This document shows positions 51,910-61,911 of a DNA stretch of 64,000 nt, piece by piece. Positions within the stretch are counted from its first letter, which is position 1, and every line of letters begins with the position of its first letter. A program made the translations under genes and the position numbers. The stretch is from Alphaproteobacteria bacterium (GTDB taxonomy: Bacteria; Pseudomonadota; Alphaproteobacteria; Micavibrionales; Micavibrionaceae). Location: contig JADLAT010000004.1 in the NCBI GenBank assembly GCA_020848095.1, positions 1-64,000 of the forward strand, read 5' to 3'. Below the pieces are notes generated by a model that saw only the letters and a list, made by a program, of their open reading frames with translations, had not been told where the DNA came from and made no database searches.

Positions 51910-54900
51910 ATGACAATCCATACTTTAAGTATTGACCTTCTAGGGGCCTTTACAACGGAGAGGCCTGTCATAAACATATATTACGGCAATGTAAAAATAG
52001 GCGTCGCCTACGCAGATGAGATATCAGGCACGCACCTGTTCTCCATTGACACATCTTCAACTTTTAATAGCACAATGCTTCGGGTTTCCTTTGTAAATTC
52101 GGGGACGGAAACGGGGCGCAGCGCCACCCTTTCGAATATAAAGATTGATGGCAATGACATTAACGAATCCAGTTTTTCCCCTGTGAAAAATGCATCCGTG
52201 GATACCGCCAGTGTTATCCTCACGCAAGGCGGGTTTGCGGATTATAATGCGGCGGCGGAACTGCCGGATACAATACTTACGCCGCCGCCCGAAAGCAGCG
52301 CTCCGGAAACAACGCATACTTTAAGCATGGATATCCAGGGGACGTTCACTGCTGAGCGTCCGATAGTGACCATTTATTATGGAGGCAAAAAAATTGGCAT
52401 GGCTTACGCCAATGCGACAAGCCAAACCGTAAACTTTACGATTGATACGACAGGTGAATTTAACAGCACCATGCTCCGGGTTTCCTTCACAAACTCCGGC
52501 ACCGAGGTAAATCGCGCTGTCAGCATGACAAATATCAAAATTGACGGGGTGGATATCACGGAATCTGATTTTGCGGCCCTTAAGAACGCAACGGTAAATT
52601 CCACAACGATAACCCTTACGCAAGGCGGCTTTGCGGATTATAACGCCGCTGCTGCGCTCCCGGACACAATCATTAACGCGCCGGATATAAATGGAACGGC
52701 CGGCAATGATAAGCTTTACGGCACAAATTCAGGGGAAATCATCAGAGCCGGGGATGGTAACGACACTGTCTATGGTCTTGATGGTAATGATACCATTTAT
52801 GGCGGTATCGGCAGTGATGTTTTGCTCGGTGATGGCGATAATGACACTATATACGGCGAAGACGGTAATGATACCATTTATGGCGGTGAGGGTAATGATA
52901 CACTTGAGGGGGGAGCGGGGAACGATAAGCTCTATGGTGATGCTGGGAATGATACTTTGCGCGGCGGCGCGGGTGTAGACATATTGAATGGCGGTGATGG
53001 GGATGACCGCCTTTATGGCGGCGATGGAGATGATTACCTCTATGCCAACGAGGGCGCAGATGATCGCCTTTATGGGGAAGACGGCAATGACAGGCTCTTT
53101 GGCGGTTCCGGCGATAATTTCCTAGATGGCGGAAACGGCAACGACATCATAAAGGGCTATGCCGGAAACGACACCATTTATGGGCAAGCCGGAGATGACG
53201 TTATAAACGGTGATGAAGGCGATGACACGATTTACGGCGGCACCGGCATAGATAAGCTCTATGGCGCAGACGGCAATGATATTATCTATGGTGGCGATGA
53301 TAATGATTTTATCTATGGAAATCTCGGCAATGACATTCTGAGCGGCGATGCCGGGGATGATTACATGACCGGCGGCAATGATAATGACATCCTCTATGGT
53401 GGTACGGGTAACGACACCATTTTGGGGGATGATGGTGATGATACTGTCGATGGGGATGAGGGAGATGATATCCTCATTGGCGGCTTTGGCGCTGATATTA
53501 TGCGTGGCGATGACGGCAATGATATTATGTATGGCGGGGGTCTGGACAGCGGAGATTCAGGGCCGATTCTGACTGCCAATCCGGGGGTTTTTGCTAACGC
53601 TTCGACGCAGTCTTTCTATCAAATTATCACAACGGGGGCCTCATGGGCCACCGCTTCGGCCACCGCAGCCTCTACCTTGCTAAACGGTGTAGCCGGTCAT
53701 TTGCTGGTGATCGAGACGCAGGCAGAAAACGATTATATCTTCTCTAAAATCCAGGCGGGCGGAACGTCTATCTGGCTGGATGCTTCGGATGTTACCTCCG
53801 AAGGCGCATGGGTGTGGAATAGTGGCTTTGGCGGCCAGTTTGCTCAAGGGAGCAGCGCCGTAAACGGCAGATATGAGAATTTTACACCGGGCCAGCCTAA
53901 TGGCGGCGCGGCGCAGAATTATCTGGCCATGTCCGCAGGCACAGCCCTTGACAGCTGGAGCGATGAAACCGGCAGCGCGCTTTATCACTATGTCATTGAA
54001 TGGGACTATGAATCAGTCATGTCCGATGTGTCGAATGATATTATGGACGGCGGCGCTGGCGACGATTTGATGTACGGAAATGCCGGAAACGATACGATGA
54101 CCGGTGGCTCCGGTCGCGATATTCTGGTTGGTGGCGCAGGCATGGATAATATTAATGCCGGAGACGATGACGATGCAATTTATCTTGCCAATGGTGATTT
54201 TGTAGCCGGCGAAATCCTGATCGGTGGCGCGGGCACAGACACACTCATCCTGACGGATGCCACGACCGTAAACTTGACGACGGGGACGCTGGCGACAATT
54301 GAAATCCTGACGGGCAGTTTTGGTAGTGATGTTGTAACCCTGTTGGCGACAAATCTGGCTGGCATGTTTACCGCCGTAGATCTGAAAACCGGCACGGATA
54401 CACTGAATGTTGTTGCCAGCGGCAATATTTCGGCGGCCAGCATCGCAACCATCAGCAACGTGGAAACTGGAAATCTGACCGGGACGACCTCCAACAACAG
54501 CATTACCCTGAGCGGTGCTCAGCTTGATGCAATCCTTATCGGCGCAGGGATTATAAATCTCGATGCGGGGACCGATACGATCAATCTGACCACGACCTCG
54601 GCTGATTTGAATACGCTGGGCGCAACAGATGCGTCTATTCTCGGTGTTGAGGTTATTTCTTTCTCAACGGCTGCTGCTGGTGTGACCCTTAATCTGGGGG
54701 GGCAAACGGAAAATTTCATCATCACCGGCAGTGGTTTTAACGACAGCATTACTGCAGGATTGGGCGCGGACAACATCAATGCCGGCGCGGGCAATGATAC
54801 CATTTATCTGGCAACAGCGGCCTTCGTGGCGGGTGAAATCATTAACGGCGGCACGGGCACGGACGGGATTGTTTTCAGCAATGCCGGGACGATCGATTTT

Positions 54901-56991
54901 ACAAAGGGCACATTGACCGGCATAGAAACGATAACCGCCACCACCGGGACGGATACAATCACGCTTCAGGCCTTAAGTGTGGCCGGAATGCTGACCTCCA
55001 TTGATATGGTTAGCGGTACGGACATTCTGAACGTAATCGCAAATGGTGATATTTCCGGCCTAACGCTGGCCACCTTCAATAATATTGACACCGGCAATCT
55101 GGTTGGCACCGGTAACGATAATACCATCACCCTGACCGGTGAGCAGCTTGATGCAATTTTAATAGGCACGGGCTCGATCAGTCTTGGCAATGGCACGGAT
55201 ACAATCAATCTGACCTCCACATCGCTCGATTTAAATGCCTTGGCCAATACGCGCTTAGTGGGCGTGGAAATTATTTCCGCATCCACCGCGGGTGCGGGTG
55301 TGACCATTAATCTAGGTCTTCAGACCGAAGCCTTTACGATTACCGGAAGCGCGCATGATGATATCATAACCGGCGGCAGCATAGCCGATATCATTGATGC
55401 GGGCGCTGGAAACGATATTATTTATCTCTTCAGTGGTGCCTTCGATCCCGGCGAGTCCATAGACGGCGGCACCGGCACCGACACCATCATTTTTACAAAT
55501 GCCACAAGCGTCAATTTTTCACAGGGTACCCTGGTGAACGTTGAGTATCTGACGGGTACCATCGGCAATGACACGATAACCATGACGGCCTCCCAATGGG
55601 CTGGATTTACCTCAATAGATATGGGTGGCGGCACAGACAGGTTATACGTGGTGGCGGATGGCGCGGATATCTCAGCATTAGGCGCTCCCATCTATGCCAA
55701 TGTAAGCGGCGGGTATATGACAGGCACTGCCGGAGATGATTCCATTACAATAACCGGCGAACAATTGGATGCGCTTTTGTTCGGTACAGGAACGATCAGT
55801 CTTGGAACGGGTACGGATACAATCAATCTGACATCAACCTCGATAGAGCTTAATGCCTTAGCCAGTGCTTCGCTCTCGGGCGTGGAGATTATATCGGCGG
55901 CGACCGCAGCGGCGGGCGTGATTCTCAATGTTAGTTTGCAAACCGAATCCTATACCCTCATAGGCAGCGCATATGATGACGTAATTACGGGTGGCACTGT
56001 GGCCGATACGATCAATGCCGGCAACGGTAATGATATTATCTATCTGTTCAATGGTGCTGTGGATGCTGGCGAATCGATTGATGGCGGTGCAGGCACGGAC
56101 GAGATTATCTTTACAAATGCAACCACTGCGAATTTTTCGCTGGGGAGCTTGGTGAATGTTGAGATCATGACTGGCTCCGCATTGAACGACACCGTGACGT
56201 TAAATGCCGCGCAATGGGCGGATTTAACGACCATTGATCTTGCCGGCGGCTCCAACAGGATTTATGTCGTGGCGGATGGCTCGGATATTTCCGCTCTGAC
56301 ATTGCCAACCATCAGCAATCTTACGCATGGCTATCTCTCCGGCACCACGGGCGATGATTCGGTTACTTTAAGTGGCGAGCAGCTTGATGCGATCTTGTTT
56401 GGCTTGGGCACAATAAGTTTAGGCACCGGCACGAATGACACGATAAATCTGACATCCACTTCTGTGGATTTGAACGCTCTTTCTAATAGCTATCTGGTGG
56501 GCGTTGAATTCATTTCCGCACATTCGGCCTCGGCGGGGGTCACTATAGATTTAAATGTCCAGACTGAGGCCTTCACGCTTACGGGCGGTGATTACAACGA
56601 TGTCATCGTGGGCAGCCGGGCCGCCGATACAATTCATGGCGGTTCGGGGGATGATATAATCAATGGTCATAGGGGGGACGATATCCTGTATGGCGATGAG
56701 GGGGCGGACATCTTTGCGTTCTCTGCAACGCCCGGCATTGATACCATCGCCGATTTCAATGTGGGGGAGATGGACAAGCTGGATATCAGCAACCTTCTGA
56801 CCAATTTTGTTGGTGGTGTGAGTGACATTGACGATTACCTCACATTCACAGTTTCCGGCAGCGATACGCTGGTGAGCGTGGATACCAACGGGCTGACCGG
56901 CGGGTCTGTATATGTGCAGATCGCCACGCTCACAGGCGTGACAGGGGTGAGTGTTCAGGATCTCTATGACGCCGGGCAGATTCTGGCCTAA
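51910..56991 (+). CDS. Giant RTX protein with duplicated CBM-like, C-type-lectin-like and four long repeats
   Basis: 1693 residues, no signal peptide; type I secretion is likely. (1) ~2-120 and ~136-255: two copies of a beta-sandwich with L.GAFTTERPVINIYYG and STMLRVSFVNSGTE patterns, resembling calcium-dependent CBM60-type xylan-binding modules. (2) ~260-545: a long array of GGxGxDxIxG RTX nonapeptides. (3) ~555-700: a C-type-lectin-like domain (ASWATASATAAS, GHLLVIETQAEND, WLDASDV, NFTPGQPNGG, YLAMS). (4) RTX again. (5) ~749-1575: four repeats of 206-208 residues. (6) a C-terminal RTX and secretion domain (DIFAFSATPGIDTIADFNVGE). It looks like a polysaccharide-binding surface adhesin or matrix protein. 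Confidence 0.88.
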   Translation: MTIHTLSIDLLGAFTTERPVINIYYGNVKIGVAYADEISGTHLFSIDTSSTFNSTMLRVSFVNSGTETGRSATLSNIKIDGNDINESSFSPVKNASVDTASVILTQGGFADYNAAAELPDTILTPPPESSAPETTHTLSMDIQGTFTAERPIVTIYYGGKKIGMAYANATSQTVNFTIDTTGEFNSTMLRVSFTNSGTEVNRAVSMTNIKIDGVDITESDFAALKNATVNSTTITLTQGGFADYNAAAALPDTIINAPDINGTAGNDKLYGTNSGEIIRAGDGNDTVYGLDGNDTIYGGIGSDVLLGDGDNDTIYGEDGNDTIYGGEGNDTLEGGAGNDKLYGDAGNDTLRGGAGVDILNGGDGDDRLYGGDGDDYLYANEGADDRLYGEDGNDRLFGGSGDNFLDGGNGNDIIKGYAGNDTIYGQAGDDVINGDEGDDTIYGGTGIDKLYGADGNDIIYGGDDNDFIYGNLGNDILSGDAGDDYMTGGNDNDILYGGTGNDTILGDDGDDTVDGDEGDDILIGGFGADIMRGDDGNDIMYGGGLDSGDSGPILTANPGVFANASTQSFYQIITTGASWATASATAASTLLNGVAGHLLVIETQAENDYIFSKIQAGGTSIWLDASDVTSEGAWVWNSGFGGQFAQGSSAVNGRYENFTPGQPNGGAAQNYLAMSAGTALDSWSDETGSALYHYVIEWDYESVMSDVSNDIMDGGAGDDLMYGNAGNDTMTGGSGRDILVGGAGMDNINAGDDDDAIYLANGDFVAGEILIGGAGTDTLILTDATTVNLTTGTLATIEILTGSFGSDVVTLLATNLAGMFTAVDLKTGTDTLNVVASGNISAASIATISNVETGNLTGTTSNNSITLSGAQLDAILIGAGIINLDAGTDTINLTTTSADLNTLGATDASILGVEVISFSTAAAGVTLNLGGQTENFIITGSGFNDSITAGLGADNINAGAGNDTIYLATAAFVAGEIINGGTGTDGIVFSNAGTIDFTKGTLTGIETITATTGTDTITLQALSVAGMLTSIDMVSGTDILNVIANGDISGLTLATFNNIDTGNLVGTGNDNTITLTGEQLDAILIGTGSISLGNGTDTINLTSTSLDLNALANTRLVGVEIISASTAGAGVTINLGLQTEAFTITGSAHDDIITGGSIADIIDAGAGNDIIYLFSGAFDPGESIDGGTGTDTIIFTNATSVNFSQGTLVNVEYLTGTIGNDTITMTASQWAGFTSIDMGGGTDRLYVVADGADISALGAPIYANVSGGYMTGTAGDDSITITGEQLDALLFGTGTISLGTGTDTINLTSTSIELNALASASLSGVEIISAATAAAGVILNVSLQTESYTLIGSAYDDVITGGTVADTINAGNGNDIIYLFNGAVDAGESIDGGAGTDEIIFTNATTANFSLGSLVNVEIMTGSALNDTVTLNAAQWADLTTIDLAGGSNRIYVVADGSDISALTLPTISNLTHGYLSGTTGDDSVTLSGEQLDAILFGLGTISLGTGTNDTINLTSTSVDLNALSNSYLVGVEFISAHSASAGVTIDLNVQTEAFTLTGGDYNDVIVGSRAADTIHGGSGDDIINGHRGDDILYGDEGADIFAFSATPGIDTIADFNVGEMDKLDISNLLTNFVGGVSDIDDYLTFTVSGSDTLVSVDTNGLTGGSVYVQIATLTGVTGVSVQDLYDAGQILA
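54154..56634 (+). repeat. Four 618-624 bp direct repeats inside the RTX gene
   Basis: Units start at 54154, 54778, 55396 and 56014 (each at the (N/D)AG...ND-IYL motif) and end near 56634. Each has an RTX turn, a GT(G)TDTIIF..NAT strand pair, an LDA(I/L)LFG/IG-x-ISLGTGTDTINLTST segment, and an ITGS-DDxITGG close. Copies 3 and 4 are the most alike. Confidence 0.85.
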
Positions 56992-57031
56992 AAAATCTAA
57001 AGGATTGTTCCTGAAAAGGATTCTACGAATA

Positions 57032-57067
57032 CACCGCGCCAGAGCATTGGCGCGGTGCTCTATTTTA
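57032..57067 (+). terminator. Probable terminator of the RTX gene
   Basis: CACCGCGCCA (57032-57041) pairs perfectly with TGGCGCGGTG (57048-57057); the T-run after it is weak (CTCTATTTTA). Confidence 0.6.
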
Positions 57068-57098
57068 GGGGATGGATATCCCGCAAAAAGAGCTTGAA

Positions 57099-57145
57099 AC
57101 ACTATATATAGTGTGTATATTAAAAATAAGTACCGTATATTGATT
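57099..57145 (+). promoter_or_regulatory. Tandem NrdR boxes upstream of nrdB
   Basis: ACACTATATATAGTGT (57099-57114) matches the NrdR-box consensus acaCwAtATaTwGtgt in full. A degenerate second box (57130-57145, about 10 of 16) starts exactly 31 bases further on, the usual spacing of paired NrdR sites. NrdR is an ATP/dATP-sensing repressor of ribonucleotide reductase genes. Confidence 0.8.
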
Positions 57146-57281
57146 TTGCTGGCGTCCTGCACTTATCCTCGTTATTCATATTCTTTTGCAACGAAAGACT
57201 CGGAATTATGCGCAGGATCACTACAGTGAACTCGATAAGATTGATGAAGCACACATGACAAGCCTTTAAAGGAGACACAAC

Positions 57282-58367
57282 ATGACCAACCAGATCACAG
57301 ACGATGTGAAAAATTCCAAATCCCCCCTTCTTCAGGAGCGCCATGTGTATAAACCTTTTTTATATCCGTGGTGCTATGAGGCGTGGCTGACACAGCAGCG
57401 TATCCACTGGATTCCTGAGGAAGTGCCGCTTGCCGAGGATGTTCGCGATTGGAAGAAGAACATCACGCCTTCGGAAAAAAACCTGATGACCCAGATTTTC
57501 CGCTTTTTCACGCAGTCCGATGTTGAAGTAAACAATTGCTATATGAAGCACTACTCACAGGTTTTTGGCCCGGTTGAGGTGCAGATGATGCTGGCGGCGT
57601 TCTCCAATATTGAAACCGTTCACATCGCGGCCTACTCACATTTGCTTGATACAATCGGCATGCCGGAAATCGAATATTCTGCCTTCCTGCAATACAAGGA
57701 GATGAAGGATAAATTCGATTACATGCAAAGCGCATCCATGAATTCCCGCCGCGATATCGCAAAAACCATGGCGATGTTCGGCGCTTTCACAGAAGGGCTT
57801 CAGCTGTTTGCCTCTTTCGCAATTTTGATGAATTTCCCGCGCTTTAATAAAATGAAGGGCATGGGACAGATTATCACGTGGAGCGTGCGGGATGAAACGC
57901 TGCATTGTCTTTCCATGATTCGTCTGTTCAAAAGCTTTGTGGCTGAAAATCCGGATATCTGGGATGATGAGCTTAAAGAAGAGATCACCGAGTCTTGCCG
58001 CACCATTATCGGCTTTGAAGATGCATTCATTGATCTGGCTTTCTCCGCCGGTGAGGTGCAGGGCCTGACACCTGGGGAGGTTAAACAATACATCCGCTAT
58101 ATTGGGGATCGCCGCCTGCAGCAGCTTGGTTTGTCTGCCGTGTACGGCATAGAGAAAAATCCTCTGCCGTGGATGGATGAAATGCTCAATGGCGCAGAAC
58201 ACACGAATTTCTTTGAAAACCGTGCCACAGAATATTCCAGAGCCTCAACACAGGGTACATGGGAAGAAGTCTTTGAAGGTAATGTTTTTGCCGGAAAATA
58301 CGGCCAGAAAATTGGTGGCGTTGCGGCAACAGAAGATGATAGTGAGAAGGCCAGCAAGGCAGCTTAA
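57282..58367 (+). CDS. nrdB: Class Ia ribonucleotide reductase, small subunit
   Basis: 361 residues. Houses the di-iron centre and tyrosyl radical needed to reduce ribonucleotides. Ligands and radical are visible: D80, E111-xx-H114 and Y118 in NIETVHIAAYSH, with a second set around SVRDETLHC and a later E/H pair. GGAG lies 9 bases before ATG 57282. nrdA is not next to it; it must lie elsewhere in the genome. Preceded by NrdR boxes, followed by a terminator. Confidence 0.96.
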   Translation: MTNQITDDVKNSKSPLLQERHVYKPFLYPWCYEAWLTQQRIHWIPEEVPLAEDVRDWKKNITPSEKNLMTQIFRFFTQSDVEVNNCYMKHYSQVFGPVEVQMMLAAFSNIETVHIAAYSHLLDTIGMPEIEYSAFLQYKEMKDKFDYMQSASMNSRRDIAKTMAMFGAFTEGLQLFASFAILMNFPRFNKMKGMGQIITWSVRDETLHCLSMIRLFKSFVAENPDIWDDELKEEITESCRTIIGFEDAFIDLAFSAGEVQGLTPGEVKQYIRYIGDRRLQQLGLSAVYGIEKNPLPWMDEMLNGAEHTNFFENRATEYSRASTQGTWEEVFEGNVFAGKYGQKIGGVAATEDDSEKASKAA

Positions 58368-58390
58368 AGGCCGAGCTCTTTAAAAAACAG

Positions 58391-58430
58391 AAAAGCCCTG
58401 CCTGCGGAAAGACCGCGGCGGGGCTTTTTT
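58391..58430 (+). terminator. Intrinsic terminator of nrdB
   Basis: AAAAGCCCTGCC-TGCGG pairs with CCGCGGCGGGGCTTTT across a short AAAGA loop, ending in six T. Confidence 0.88.
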
Positions 58431-58465
58431 ACGTCCTGTATACGAAGCACGAGGCCTCATATTTT

Positions 58466-59587
58466 CTAGGAAAAATAGCGTTCAAGAATACGGATATATA
58501 TTCTCGTGAGATCTTCGAGGTCGCTTATCCGGGCGTTTTCATCGATCTGGTGAACGGTGGCATTAATCGCGCCGCACTCTATCACCGGACAGATCGGCGC
58601 GATGAACCGGGCATCGGATGTGCCGCCATTGGTGGTGTAAGCGGGCGTTTTCCCGGTGATATCGTGCACCGCATCGCGCACCACGTCCGGCCATGTGCCG
58701 GGTTGCGTCAGAAAGCTTTCCGCGCCGCAGGTCAAGGTCAATTCATAGTGCTCTGAAACGGCATTCAGAATATCCCGCAGTTTATCCGTAAGAGTTTCTC
58801 CCGTCCAAAGATCGTTAAAGCGAATGTTGAAACTGGCGCGCCCGGATTGCGGGATGACATTATCCGCGCTATTGCCAACATCAATGGAAACGACCTCAAG
58901 ATTCGTCGGCGGAAAAAACTGCGTGCCTTCATCAAAACGGTAATCACATAAAGCGTTTAGCAGTTTTATCAATCTTGGTAGAGGGTTATCGGCCAGATCC
59001 TGATAGGCCACATGCCCCTGTTTTCCGTTTGCGACAAGCTTGCCCGTGAGCGAGCCGCGCCGTCCGATTTTTATTTCTTGTCCCAAAGCTGAAGGGTTTG
59101 TTGGCTCCCCGATCAGCGCCACATCCGGGATATGGTTTTGCTCTTTCATCCAGTCCAGCACTCTACGCGTGCCGTGAATAGCCGAGCCTTCTTCATCCCC
59201 GGTGATCAGCAGGCTTATGGAACCTTCTCCCGTATGCCCGGCCTTAAGATAATGCGCTGCCGCCACGGCAAAGGCCGCGACTGATCCCTTCATATCCGAC
59301 GCGCCGCGCCCATAGATTATCCCGTCTTTAATGGTTGGGTTGAAGGGGCCGTAAGTCCACTGGTCAAGCGGACCCGGCGGCACAACATCGGTATGCCCCG
59401 CATAGCAAAGATGCGGTCCTGAATTACCAATACGCGCAAATAAATTGGGCACGCCCTCAAAAGGCAGATGGTGACATGAAAAACCCTGCGCGGCTAAAAA
59501 CCCGGCCAGCAGAACTTGCGCCCCCGCATCATCGGGCGTGACGGACGGGCAGGCGATCAGTTTTTGCAAAAAGGTTACAACATCCAT
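58466..59587 (-). CDS. dapE: Succinyl-diaminopimelate desuccinylase
   Basis: Hydrolyses N-succinyl-L,L-diaminopimelate in lysine and peptidoglycan synthesis. 373 residues of the M20 zinc-hydrolase fold: YAGHTDVVPPG (metal ligand His/Asp), GRGASDMKGSVAAF, LLITGDEEGSAIHGTRRVL, and TNGGTSDARFI near the end. It works two steps after DapD, encoded nearby. It starts 12 bases after the unknown gene upstream, so both share a message. Confidence 0.95.
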   Translation of the reverse strand: MDVVTFLQKLIACPSVTPDDAGAQVLLAGFLAAQGFSCHHLPFEGVPNLFARIGNSGPHLCYAGHTDVVPPGPLDQWTYGPFNPTIKDGIIYGRGASDMKGSVAAFAVAAAHYLKAGHTGEGSISLLITGDEEGSAIHGTRRVLDWMKEQNHIPDVALIGEPTNPSALGQEIKIGRRGSLTGKLVANGKQGHVAYQDLADNPLPRLIKLLNALCDYRFDEGTQFFPPTNLEVVSIDVGNSADNVIPQSGRASFNIRFNDLWTGETLTDKLRDILNAVSEHYELTLTCGAESFLTQPGTWPDVVRDAVHDITGKTPAYTTNGGTSDARFIAPICPVIECGAINATVHQIDENARISDLEDLTRIYIRILERYFS

Positions 59588-59599
59588 AAAGCTGTTGTG

Positions 59600-60850
59600 T
59601 CATTTTTCAAGGGCGAAATCAATGCCGGAGCTTTGGTTGTGGAGGCGCTCATACGCCGGGGAGCCGGGGGTGGTGTCTTTGTTAAGATGAGGCATAATCT
59701 GTTTTTTTATTTGTTCGTATAAAGGCTTGAGAACCGGATGCCTCTCGGCTTCATACCCATATCTTTCCAGTGTGGTACGCCAGGATTGGATATCCGGCTC
59801 AAGATAAGGCAAGTCACGCGCGGCGACCTTTAAGGGTCCTAAAAAGCTTATGACGGCAGTCTCCGGTTTGCCTGTTTTCTTTCGTCCGCTTTTATCAAGA
59901 TCAGGGTGATAATCGGTAAAGAAATGGAGCATACGGTAGGCCACATCCATTTTGGCATTAACCATCTCAAAATAATTTTTAAGATCCGGATAGCGCAACG
60001 CCATGTTTTCCAGAGGTTTGGAATGTAAGAATAATCTGGCCGTTTCATCAAGATATCTTTGGTTTGTGTCCGCACTAAAAATATTAGACACCAATGAAAA
60101 GCGTGTTTCGAGGCCGGAAGTCCTGTCCGGACCTTTGGCGGCCATGGCCGGCCATACATTTTCCATTGCCCGGCAATAGGTATTAAGATCACCGTTATGT
60201 GTTTTCTCTTTAACGATGGCCCCTAAAGCATTGCGCGTTCTTTTTCCAAAAGTCAGAGCGACAAGGGCTTTGCAGTCTTCTTCAAGCTCTTCTAATAACA
60301 AGGCTCGGTTCTCTGGCGGCGCTTCGGTATTGATACGTTCTTGCATATAGGCGCGAAAATGTTCGGGTGTAACCTCCGGATAATTTTCACAAAGATCATG
60401 AATGGTTTCCGCAACAAAAAGCCGTTCAATGGATTGTTGCGCGCGCGGAAGCTCTCTTCTTACAGGGGCCGCATCAATGTTGACAATATCTTCGTAATTT
60501 ACAATTTCATGCGTAACGCGGTGGGGCAGTATAATATTTTCCGGCGATTGTGGGCCAATGGTGAACGGACCAGTAAATTGCGCGCGCATGCGGAGCAGAG
60601 GATTAAGAACATGCAGTGATTCTGGTCTGAATCCATCATTTCTAAACTGATCTTCCGTAACAAACTCATTAAAGTAATCAAAGGCAAAGCAAGCATTCCA
60701 CCAAGGACCTTCATTGGTCGGGTTTTCAATAAAGCTGCGGTAGCGAGCGCTTTTTTCGCGTGCTTCTTCTATGGATTGCGCCCGAAGCGCCTCCATATCA
60801 ATTTTAGCGGCTTTCGAACTGCTCTCAAATTTTTTTTGAAAAGAACTCAT
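59600..60850 (-). CDS. Protein of unknown function between dapD and dapE
   Basis: 416 residues, soluble, no signal peptide or membrane segment, mostly helical. Stretches such as GPWWNACFAFDYFNEFVTEDQF and DMAYRMLHFFTDYHPD-like aromatics are conserved-looking, but I recognise no family or catalytic motif. The position between dapD and dapE, both on the same strand, suggests co-transcription rather than a shared pathway. The 117-base gap before it (60851-60967) holds nothing clear. Confidence 0.75.
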   Translation of the reverse strand: MSSFQKKFESSSKAAKIDMEALRAQSIEEAREKSARYRSFIENPTNEGPWWNACFAFDYFNEFVTEDQFRNDGFRPESLHVLNPLLRMRAQFTGPFTIGPQSPENIILPHRVTHEIVNYEDIVNIDAAPVRRELPRAQQSIERLFVAETIHDLCENYPEVTPEHFRAYMQERINTEAPPENRALLLEELEEDCKALVALTFGKRTRNALGAIVKEKTHNGDLNTYCRAMENVWPAMAAKGPDRTSGLETRFSLVSNIFSADTNQRYLDETARLFLHSKPLENMALRYPDLKNYFEMVNAKMDVAYRMLHFFTDYHPDLDKSGRKKTGKPETAVISFLGPLKVAARDLPYLEPDIQSWRTTLERYGYEAERHPVLKPLYEQIKKQIMPHLNKDTTPGSPAYERLHNQSSGIDFALEK

Positions 60851-60967
60851 TTCTTACCCATAAATAATTTTATGAAAAACATAAAACTGCTTTATTAATG
60901 GGCAGTACGTAGCATTTTTCTCTCGCAGAGTGCAAGAAAAATAAATATGAAAAAGATTTTTGCGTTC

Positions 60968-61825
60968 TTAATCTCGTAAAAGCTCGTTTATCGAGGTTTT
61001 TGAGCGGGTTTTTTCATCCACGCGTTTAACGATAACGGCGCAGGCCAGTCCGGGCCCGGGTGAGCCATCCGGCAGGGATTTTCCAGGAAGCGTTCCGGGG
61101 ATCACAACAGAATAGGCGGGAACACGGCCCATATGAATTTCCCCGGTTGCGCGGTCGATGATCTTGGTGGAGGCCCCCAGAAATACGCCCATGGATAAAA
61201 CGGACCCTTCTTCCACAATAACGCCTTCGGCCACTTCCGAACGTGCGCCGATAAAGCAATTATCCTCGATAATGACCGGTTCGGCCTGTAAAGGCTCCAA
61301 TACACCGCCGATCCCGACGCCGCCGGAAATATGGCAGTTTTTTCCAATCTGGGCGCAAGAGCCGATCGTAACCCAGGTGTCAACCATGGTTCCCTCATCC
61401 ACAAACGCGCCGACATTTACAAAAGAAGGCATCAGCACAACACTTTTGGCAATATGGGCGGAATGACGGACAATACAATGCGGAACGGCGCGGAAGGCGG
61501 CCTCTTTAAATTCAGCCTCCCCCCAGCCGTTAAACTTGCTCTCAACCTTATCGTACCAGAAAGCCCCGCCGGGCCCGCCGGAGATACGCTGCATCGGATT
61601 AAGACGAAACGACAATAAAACAGCCTTTTTGAGCCATTGATTAACCTGCCACTGGCCTGAGATTTTTTGGGCAATGCGCAGGGCTCCGGCATCAAGAAGG
61701 GCCAGGGACTCTTGTACGGCTTCGCGTTGTTCCCCTTGTGTGCCCGCGTTCAGTGCTTCGCGGCTCTCCCATGCGGCCTCAATGCTGCGTTGTAAATCAT
61801 CATTTCTTTGCGCCGCCAGAGCCAT
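60968..61825 (-). CDS. dapD: Tetrahydrodipicolinate N-succinyltransferase
   Basis: Succinylates tetrahydrodipicolinate using succinyl-CoA in the lysine/DAP pathway. 285 residues: an N-terminal helical domain, then a left-handed beta-helix of hexapeptide repeats ([33 protein letters not shown]..., typical DapD blocks MPSFVN and [10 protein letters not shown]), and a C-terminal [21 protein letters not shown]. Full length for the family. Confidence 0.96.
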   Translation of the reverse strand: MALAAQRNDDLQRSIEAAWESREALNAGTQGEQREAVQESLALLDAGALRIAQKISGQWQVNQWLKKAVLLSFRLNPMQRISGGPGGAFWYDKVESKFNGWGEAEFKEAAFRAVPHCIVRHSAHIAKSVVLMPSFVNVGAFVDEGTMVDTWVTIGSCAQIGKNCHISGGVGIGGVLEPLQAEPVIIEDNCFIGARSEVAEGVIVEEGSVLSMGVFLGASTKIIDRATGEIHMGRVPAYSVVIPGTLPGKSLPDGSPGPGLACAVIVKRVDEKTRSKTSINELLRD

Positions 61826-61911
61826 GAGCTTATCCCTTTATGCTAAAATTTATATCCGGTGCACTTCACCATGAAGTCTTTTGGAAATCAAGAATGAATG
61901 ACACGGAGATT

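Noticed and set aside
51910..56991. The dense GGxGxD DNA repeats as a CRISPR or satellite array
   Set aside because: The repeats are in frame, degenerate at third positions and encode RTX nonapeptides, so they are protein-coding.
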